Part shown: positions 26,201 through 29,245 of the stretch, piece by piece
Position numbering within the stretch: the stretch's first letter is position 1
Layout of the letters: each line of letters starts with the position of its first letter
NCBI GenBank assembly: GCA_004335635.1
Contig: QAXH01001406.1
Coordinates: forward strand, 1 to 29,245
Length of the DNA stretch: 29,245 bases
Origin: Chloromonas sp. AAM2
Taxonomy: Eukaryota; Chlorophyta; Chlorophyceae; Chlamydomonadales; Chlamydomonadaceae
Reading direction: 5' to 3'
Program-made: the position numbers and the translations under genes
Notes under the pieces: model-generated
Seen by the model: the letters and a program-made list of their open reading frames with translations, nothing else
Database searches by the model: none
Told to the model about the DNA's origin: nothing

Positions 26201-27593
26201 GAGCAGGCTGATTGCTGGTCCTGCAGCGCCTGTGCTCATTTCGTACTGCTTCACAAGCGTTGTGTTCTGCTCTCAGCCATTTCAGCCATGCCAAGTAAAC
26301 CACATGCAGTCGGTTCCTGATCCTTTCATCAAACTTAGCTGTCAAACTATCATATTGACTGTGTCCATGCTAGAAATGGTGATGCGGATCACTGGTAACG
26401 GCTGCCGTTGTCATGTGTATGTATGTATGTGTATTGAGCTGTGACTCACCGCAAGCCGTGACCAGTAGCTTGTACCTATGCCTGGGCACCGAGGACAGCT
26501 GGGCGAATATGTCGGCCGTGGCCCGGGGCACGACCCCATCCTCCTGGGGCATCAGGTGCATCTTGGAGCCCTACAGGGGACAAGAAGGCACACTTGCGTT
26601 CAGTTTATCAGGACGGATTGATGATGTGGTTGTGGCCAGGGGGGCGCCAGTTCAGCCAATGTTCTGCTGTTGCTCACATGACTCACATGGCTCACATTTG
26701 CACCACATGGCCCTCGGAGTCTGGAGCTGATCAGCACCAAATCAGTGAACATGGCTATCCTGGTCAAATCAGGCCATGCACACTTGTTGCCTGTATGCGC
26801 TTGCACAGTCATGCAGTCAGTCGGTCACCCCCAGGTTTGAACCTCTTGGACCAAACAGGCTGTGCAAACGCCATAGGCAGTTGAAGTGTACGGTCATCGC
26901 TATCAACTTGCTGCACAGTCAGTCACCCCTGGCCTTGAGCACTTGTCACCTCCAGAGTGAAAGTCTTTCCAGAGCGTGCTGCCCCATATACAAGGATGAC
27001 CGAGGATAGACCCTGCGCGCAGAGCACTGGAAAAGTGTCAGCATCCACGCAATGCAGCTATGACCTGCACGGTGCAGGCAGAGGCTGTGCAGTAATGCAA
27101 GTCAGGCAGGTACCTGTAGGCCTCTGAGCCGCTAGGCTAGACCTGCTATGCATGCACATGCATGGCGAAAATTCAAGGCATGTGCATCATGTGGCCATCC
27201 GGCTCCAATGGGGGTTGTATGGGGGTTGTAACTTTGCGGATGTCGCACTGGCCAGCCTGACGTATGAGTACGATGCATGCGAACGCGACCTGTGCGCAGC
27301 TGTGGCTCTCCTACATGTGCCACCTGCAGGTAGCCTGCCACTTGCATGCCTGCATTGGCAGGAACCCACATGCAGGCATATGTCACATGCATGCAGGACC
27401 ATCGGAGCATCACCTGCATGAAGGAGTCAACGTGCACCGCCACAGCTTCTTCGTAGAATTCAGCCTGCCCCGCATCCTCGTACACAGCATCGACGTTAAA
27501 GTGTCCAAAGCTTCCCGCAAGGGGTGGAGCGAGACGGACGTCCTCTTGTTCCGCATTGCGTACTCTCACTACCACGCGTGAATGCAGTGGCAT
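11225..27593 (-). CDS. Divergent kinesin-like motor protein with a long coiled-coil stalk
   Basis: I assembled about 28 exons whose phases agree from start to stop (4,290 coding bases, about 1,430 residues). The start ATG at 27591-27593 has an in-frame TGA nine bases upstream, although an AG acceptor just before it leaves an upstream exon possible. The order is: motor-like head (exons 1-7), Pro/Ser/Thr-rich linker (exons 8-9) and coiled coil (exons 10-27). This is the layout of N-terminal-motor kinesins, which move on or regulate microtubules. The switch motifs are lost, so motor activity is doubtful; a structural, ciliary or spindle role would be a guess. The weakest joints are the 24085 donor, the 12311 GC donor and the last exon (11225-11272, VHRTRSGDGYRPDLT then stop). 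If the last donor is not used, the frame instead reads into the MITE and stops at about 11552. A tiny extra exon near 15905-15930 is possible. Confidence 0.75.
11375..11608. mobile_element. MITE with CCGTAGTCTCATTTCA inverted repeats
   Basis: The ends CCGTAGTCTCATTTCA (from about 11378) and TGAAATGAGACTACGG (to about 11606) form perfect inverted repeats about 230 bases apart, both bordered by TA. The interior has a (TTAG)n-like tract (11450-11485, gttagcttagttagctt). No ORF is supported. The terminal pattern resembles the element at 14418-14750. It lies just downstream of exon 27 of the kinesin-like gene and carries a minus-strand TGTAA at 11438-11442. Confidence 0.7.
11900..12310 (-). other. 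Candidate GC-AG intron of the kinesin-like gene
   Basis: On the minus strand exon 26 ends AAG|GCAAGA and exon 27 begins after CGCAG at 11900. No GT donor joins these exons in frame without cutting into coiled-coil sequence. AAG|GCAAG matches the known GC-donor consensus. If not used, translation would run on to KAREKPKERD and stop at 12281, dropping exon 27. Confidence 0.5.
11941..12026. mobile_element. 86-bp palindromic mini-element of the CCAGTTCTGGGACA family
   Basis: The left arm AAAAAAAAGAAATTTGCCAG continuing TTCTGTGACAATT, and the right arm AATTGTCCCAGAACTGG continuing to a T run, are inverted copies about 32 bases long separated by about 21 bases. It is essentially two family termini back to back, and would fold into a long hairpin. 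It lies in the proposed GC-AG intron of the kinesin-like gene. Confidence 0.7.
14418..14750. mobile_element. MITE with CACTCGGGATTCGTAACA inverted repeats
   Basis: The left end CCATAATTTCACTCGGGATT continuing CGTAACA pairs with the right end TGTTACGAATCCCGAGTGAG continuing AATACGG. The element is about 330 bases and AT-richer than its surroundings. Its consensus terminus CCGTA.TCTCA....TTCG.AAC is shared with the 11375-11608 element, so the two are probably one family. No clear target duplication and no transposase are visible. It lies in the intron between exons 22 and 21 of the kinesin-like gene. Confidence 0.7.
15197..15625 (-). other. Intron between exons 20 and 21 of the kinesin-like gene
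   Basis: A 429-base intron. Its central part (15330-15540) is A/C-rich on the plus strand. No repeat or coding signal was identified. Confidence 0.5.
15949..16622. mobile_element. Complete 674-bp element of the CCAGTTCTGGGACA TIR family
   Basis: The left end is an A run, then GACGTTTGCCAGTTCTGAGA; the right end is TGTCCCAGAACCGGCACACT followed by a T run. The subterminal block GGTTCATGTGGTGACTGTTC just inside the left end is shared with the copies at 1-135 and 29152-29245. Superfamily is uncertain; no clean target-site duplication is seen. It lies in the intron between exons 19 and 20 of the kinesin-like gene and carries a small Cys-rich ORF on the plus strand. Confidence 0.72.
16163..16372 (+). 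CDS. Small Cys-rich ORF inside the 674-bp element
   Basis: A 69-codon ORF (start chosen at the ATG at 16163; the frame is open from 15857) encodes MQNLWAQRAKGGSGPRRAYC and then NRCSAEQNKLVTKEECCVSH. The CxxC followed by CC...H spacing could bind zinc, and the flanks are rich in Arg and Lys. It could be a remnant of a transposon-encoded DNA-binding protein or a captured host exon. I do not recognise a family, and chance cannot be excluded. Confidence 0.3.
   Translation: MQNLWAQRAKGGSGPRRAYCNRCSAEQNKLVTKEECCVSHEPYPPSKEGQRQKTANARAVDRLVEQQAV
17090..17270 (-). ncRNA. U2 spliceosomal snRNA, interrupted by an assembly gap
   Basis: On the minus strand, from 17270, the sequence starts ATACCTTTCTCGGCCTTTTG, continues GCTAAGATCAAGTGTAGTTT and then CTGTTCTG. 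It matches the strongly conserved plant-like U2 5' end: stem I and the branch-site recognition region. A stem-loop GUUCG/CGAAC then stands at the place of stem IIa. After 40 Ns (17158-17197), the 3' part contains CCTGGGCTTGCACTACCCCCAGG at 17119-17097, the stem-loop IV shape bound by U2A'/U2B''. The total of about 180 bases fits U2. It lies inside an intron of the kinesin-like gene on the same strand. A TATA-like GTAAATAC lies about 25 bases upstream (17289-17296). U2 pairs with the intron branch site during splicing. The Sm site would fall in the gap, so function cannot be confirmed. Confidence 0.85.
17158..17197. other. Assembly gap of 40 Ns
   Basis: Forty undetermined bases fall within the U2 snRNA, where stem IIb, the Sm site and stem III would be expected. 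The true gap length may differ. Confidence 0.99.
17795..18190 (-). other. Intron between exons 17 and 18 of the kinesin-like gene
   Basis: A phase-1 intron of 396 bases with donor CGTG|GTGGGT and acceptor TTCATGCAG. No repeat or RNA was recognised. Confidence 0.55.
18325..18422. repeat. 44-bp tandem repeat, about 2.2 copies
   Basis: The unit starting GGCAGGGTCCATGACAGGGT recurs at 18325, 18369 and 18413, a period of 44 bases. Copies differ at a few positions. It is in the intron upstream of exon 17 of the kinesin-like gene. Confidence 0.9.
19404..19465. repeat. 28-bp tandem duplication covering a splice acceptor
   Basis: The unit agcctgaaccaaggcacaca plus gagcggtt is present twice in tandem with one substitution, plus a partial third start. 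On the minus strand each copy carries the polypyrimidine-like stretch and the TTGGTTCAG acceptor used by exon 15. Confidence 0.85.
19532..20063. mobile_element. hAT-like element with a BED-like finger ORF
   Basis: The 532-bp element ends in inverted repeats CAGTACTGCAAAGTCACCGA (with TTCG following) and, at the right, CGAATCGGTGACCTTGCAGT continuing ACTG. It is flanked by 8-bp direct repeats TATGTATA (19524-19531) and TATATATA (20064-20071), one mismatch. CAG termini and an 8-bp duplication indicate hAT. It sits in the intron between exons 14 and 15 of the kinesin-like gene. The interior has short ATTCGGATTCG runs near both ends. Confidence 0.8.
19646..19888 (-). pseudogene. BED-like zinc-finger fragment of a hAT transposase
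   Basis: An 80-codon minus-strand ORF begins MAPKRESPEWSCVEILDESG and contains SKCKYC, followed after about 25 residues by TSLVFRVTSKH. The CxxC then H pattern with Thr-Ser before the distal His resembles the BED finger (CxxC...TS.L..H....H) at the N-terminus of hAT transposases. No catalytic DDE or dimerisation part is present, so it is a remnant, consistent with the non-autonomous element around it. Confidence 0.5.
21390..21520. repeat. 44-bp tandem repeat, three copies
   Basis: Copies begin at 21391, 21435 and 21479 with TGTGCTCAGTGCGCAG (TGCGCTCAGT in the third) and continue cctccctggtgtgatctca. The period is 44 bases. It lies in the intron between exons 11 and 12 of the kinesin-like gene. 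Confidence 0.92.
21857..21907 (-). pseudogene. Degraded copy of exon 11 at the start of intron 10
   Basis: Reading straight on from exon 10 past its donor gives VGHRERLSVCLEVLKG and a stop. True exon 11 begins VGHQELLSAYLEVLRA, with 10 of 16 residues identical at the same phase. The intron thus begins with a decayed duplicate of the start of the next exon. Confidence 0.65.
21966..22535 (-). other. Intron between exons 9 and 10 of the kinesin-like gene
   Basis: A phase-2 intron of 570 bases. It holds a tandem gccttccacatggttgcc duplication (22257-22287). It also holds a segment (22045-22075, ctgaccaaaagagag...aggtcggcaa) resembling 21771-21800 (ctggccaaaagtgag...gggtcggcaa). No gene is supported. 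Confidence 0.5.
22536..23415 (-). other. Pro/Ser/Thr-rich linker, exons 8-9 of the kinesin-like gene
   Basis: Exon 8 (23415-23302) reads SNRNTVSPAPVRPS, then RQSH. Exon 9 (22805-22536) reads TISFSTSAAQPTPAEATFAF, then a PAAPAPAW stretch and a Gln/Ser/Pro run ending SPSVTR. Both exons are flanked by good splice sites (CTCTGCAG acceptor; CACAG|GTGGAG and CCAG|GTGATA donors) and share phase 2, which also fits the exons on either side. All three frames of exon 9 stay open for a long way, so the frame choice rests on phase and composition. It is probably a disordered hinge between head and stalk. Confidence 0.6.
22806..23301 (-). other. Intron between exons 8 and 9 of the kinesin-like gene
   Basis: A 496-base phase-2 intron; donor CAG|GTGGAG and acceptor CCCTGCAG. 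No repeat or RNA was recognised. Confidence 0.5.
23697..23738. repeat. (AAAC)n microsatellite
   Basis: About nine uninterrupted caaa/aaac units lie in the intron between exons 7 and 8 of the kinesin-like gene. Confidence 0.95.
23831..23866 (-). repeat. Solo TIR end of the CCAGTTCTGGGACA family
   Basis: The sequence GTTTGCCAGTTCTGGGACAG, preceded by a degraded A run, matches the family terminus. The inner sequence does not match the left-end block GGTTCATGTGGTGACTG, so it is a right end in minus orientation or a decayed copy. No partner is visible nearby. Confidence 0.5.
24540..24622. repeat. CA-rich microsatellite with a duplicated agaaagtcaaacac block
   Basis: A (CA)n/(CGCA)n tract is followed by two copies of acacagaaagtcaaacacac. 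It directly abuts the exon 6 donor of the kinesin-like gene (minus strand GGCAG|GTGTGTG), so the intron starts in the repeat. Confidence 0.9.
25040..25145 (-). repeat. tRNA-like sequence, possible tRNA-derived SINE head
   Basis: On the minus strand, TGGCGCAGTGG (25128-25118) is a perfect-looking polymerase III A box with a D-arm partner (GCGCAGTGGACAGCGC). GATCGAATTTCC (25055-25044) resembles a B box. The spacing of about 62 bases is long for a plain tRNA, and the acceptor ends pair only partly. It could be a decayed tRNA or a SINE head, or chance. It lies in the intron between exons 5 and 6 of the kinesin-like gene. Confidence 0.35.
25426..27413 (-). other. Introns 1-4 of the kinesin-like gene
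   Basis: Introns of 401 (27013-27413), 379 (26571-26949), 474 (25976-26449) and 407 bases (25426-25832) separate the head exons. Intron 1 has a tgcatgc-rich stretch (27145-27160 and 27340-27395). Intron 3 has a gtatgtatgtatgtgt run (26416-26432) close to the exon 3 donor. No other feature was seen. Confidence 0.55.
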
Positions 27594-29151
27594 TCTGCGT
27601 CAGTTCAGTGAAGGCTCAGACCTCCATTGGCTGTCACTGTTGACGGTGCACACGCATTGCACGACGAACCACGGAGCTGCTTCGGTAATTACCACAGTTA
27701 GGCAAAGCACTGAATAAAGGCGTCTTTTGGACGTTCGGCACGTTTCATATCGTTACACCTTAGACAGCCACATTGGACGACTCAGAAAATGCACCACTCA
27801 AGAAAAGGCTATTGTCCACGGCAACACAGAATGTAGCAGGGCCGCCACAGGGAGCAGGGCCAGGGGTGATTGTTGGGGCCGGTTCACTGGGGCCACTCGG
27901 TGGCCGTTGACTACAGCCTCTTCGCCCTGCCCATGGAAATAGCATCACTGTGCACACCAGCACATCTTGATCAGCTTTATCTCGGGCAACTGGTGCCAGC
28001 ATGGCCTATGCCTACACTGTTCAGGTCTGCACGTTGAGGACCACAGGCATGCTTGTATGTGCTGGTCATCTGCTCATACACAACCGAAGTTGCCACCCCA
28101 GCATCACTTGTCATGATTTTGCATTCCCTGCTGCAGCTGTACTTATTTGCCTGCTTTTCCAGATGGCCTGTACTCCTCTTCTCATGCCCTTACAGAGCTT
28201 CTGTAGTTTCTGTTGCTTGCTCGCTTCAGTTAAACTATCTGTTGCACAGGTGGCCAGGAGTGCCAATGTAATAGCGCCGTCGCTAAACAAAATGCTGAAT
28301 GCAGTCATGATCAATGCACACTCATGACGTGACTGTGTCATTGATTACATCAGGAGACAGGCAACATGTAAGCTGCCTGATGAAGAAGCAACCACAAGAG
28401 GGTCCCATGAGCTGTTGCATACAGAAAATGGTTCAGACTATCTGACTGACGGCACACCTGCAAGACATGAACTCTGGACGCACACTGGCAGTTGTGCCAT
28501 CAGTTCTCATAGCATGCCGTCCACTGACGTGCAATGCACACTGTAGCGCGCAGTAGTGTGGTGGTCACCTGAAGGCGTGGAATACACTGCATCATTGTCA
28601 GTGAGGTGCAAGATCGCGAGAGCATTCCAAAAAAACATTCTCAGCTGGTGTTAAGGTCATGGGTCGCACAGGCTCAGACGGGCAGGCATGGCTGCTAGGT
28701 GTAATCGCGCATATCAGCATCACGACCCGTCATTACCATCAATCCAGCCTGTGTTCCTAGGTGACTTCAGCAGGATGATGACATGCCTCAAAAGCACCTA
28801 CACCTGCTCTATACCAACACCTTATCATGCGATCTGCCTCCATAACGTCTCTCCAGCAGCCAGCAACAGTCCCACCACCAAGGCCGAGTAACAGATTAGG
28901 AAATGGATTGGTCATTAGTTGGTTTTGCTGTGTTGTGCAATGAACGACCATATAGGCTTTGAGCCATTCGCTTGTACTAGCCCTCTTGGAGACATTCGCA
29001 TCGCTTGTCTTGGCCCGCTGCATGCAACAGTTGTGTCCCTGCATGCGGTGTCCTGTGCCTCTAGATGCGTGTGTGTTGCGGTACCGTGCACGCAGCATGT
29101 GCCGTTCCACGCATGCAATGCACACCAAACCAGGCACCGTTCCATGCATGC
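27594..29151. other. Region upstream of the kinesin-like gene, no supported gene
   Basis: This should include the promoter of the minus-strand kinesin-like gene. Several open frames exist: plus strand 28001-28327, which is hydrophobic; plus strand 28688-28891; and minus strand reading LGLGGGTVAGCWRDVMEADR around 28830-28885. The minus-strand one has a plausible exon-like composition, but I could not place splice sites that link it to anything. None shows a known domain. Confidence 0.4.
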
Positions 29152-29245
29152 AAAAAAAAGAAGTTTGCCAGTTCTGGGACAATTTGATAGGTTCATATGG
29201 TGACTGTCCGATGTATTGACAGATTTGACTATTCTGTGTGAACAT
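29152..29245 (+). mobile_element. Left end of a CCAGTTCTGGGACA-family element running off the right edge
   Basis: An A run, then GAAGTTTGCCAGTTCTGGGA and CAATTTG, is followed by GGTTCATATGGTGACTGTCC and GATGTATTG. The same blocks lie in the same order inside the 15949-16622 element. The body continues beyond the window. Confidence 0.68.

Larger units (their letters stand above)
24085..27593 (-). other. Kinesin-like motor head, exons 1-7
   Basis: Exons on the minus strand: 27593-27414, 27012-26950, 26570-26450, 25975-25833, 25425-25310, 24801-24623 and 24361-24085. Landmarks are a first strand SRVVVRVRN; FNVDAVYE; the P-loop strand and loop VILVYGAARSGKTFTLE; DGVVPRATADIF (the usual G..PR...IF); LVDLL; MHVCVTVQL; SFVELLAPDARD; LSRNLALSYSSLSAVLAAL (usual IN.SL..L..VI.AL); VPWRDSSLTRWLQ (usual IPYRDSKLTRLL); and TVSPGPQAAPDTLATLGYVSKL (usual ISP....ETL.TL.YA...). 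The domain is near the family's usual length (about 310 against 330-350 residues). No EIYNE, SSRSH or DLAGSE is found at the expected places; FPRPMH and ELLAPD occupy the last two. Confidence 0.82.

Noticed and set aside
28001..28327. Hydrophobic 108-codon plus-strand ORF (possible membrane protein)
   Set aside because: Hydrophobicity comes from a Cys/Leu/Phe-rich stretch typical of pyrimidine-rich DNA. There are no flanking exons, and an overlapping frame on the other strand is equally open.

Overview
The window looks like nuclear DNA of a chlorophyte green alga, most likely a member of the Chlamydomonadales/Volvocales. The inference rests on several points: intron-dense genes with short GT-AG introns; a plastid-type, Mg-class ALA dehydratase with a transit-like leader; a starch-binding CBM20 protein; candidate TGTAA polyadenylation signals; a U2 snRNA whose 5' end is plant-like; and many small non-autonomous DNA transposons sitting in introns. 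I cannot name the species.

Layout. Positions 1-1328 hold the edge of a terminal-inverted-repeat (TIR) element, a solo TIR end and no convincing gene. A ten-exon plus-strand gene (1329-5886) encodes a roughly 625-residue protein with an N-terminal leader, one CBM20 starch-binding domain, a Ser/Pro-rich middle, a helical segment, a short hydrophobic stretch and an Ala/Pro-rich tail. A 1.8-kb spacer follows. The nine-exon plus-strand gene at 7721-10772 encodes delta-aminolevulinic acid dehydratase (ALAD, 395 residues), a tetrapyrrole and chlorophyll pathway enzyme. Its spliced reading frame is complete.

The right 60% (about 11.2-27.6 kb) is one large minus-strand gene converging on ALAD. I assembled about 28 phase-compatible exons giving roughly 1,430 residues: an N-terminal kinesin-like motor, a Pro/Ser/Thr-rich linker and a long coiled-coil stalk. 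The motor keeps a P-loop (GAARSGKT), but the switch I (SSRSH) and switch II (DLAGSE) motifs are not recognisable. It therefore looks like a divergent, possibly ATPase-dead kinesin.

Its introns carry most of the unusual material. There is a U2 snRNA gene interrupted by a 40-N assembly gap, a hAT-like element with a BED-like zinc-finger ORF, and a 674-bp element of a dispersed 'CCAGTTCTGGGACA' TIR family. There are also related MITEs, 44-bp minisatellites, a duplicated splice acceptor, an apparent GC-AG intron, and an intron that begins with a degraded copy of the following exon, which suggests intron birth by tandem duplication. No CRISPR array, rRNA or bacterial-type operon is present. The three protein genes show no obvious shared pathway; the CBM20 protein (if plastid targeted) and ALAD would both act in the chloroplast.
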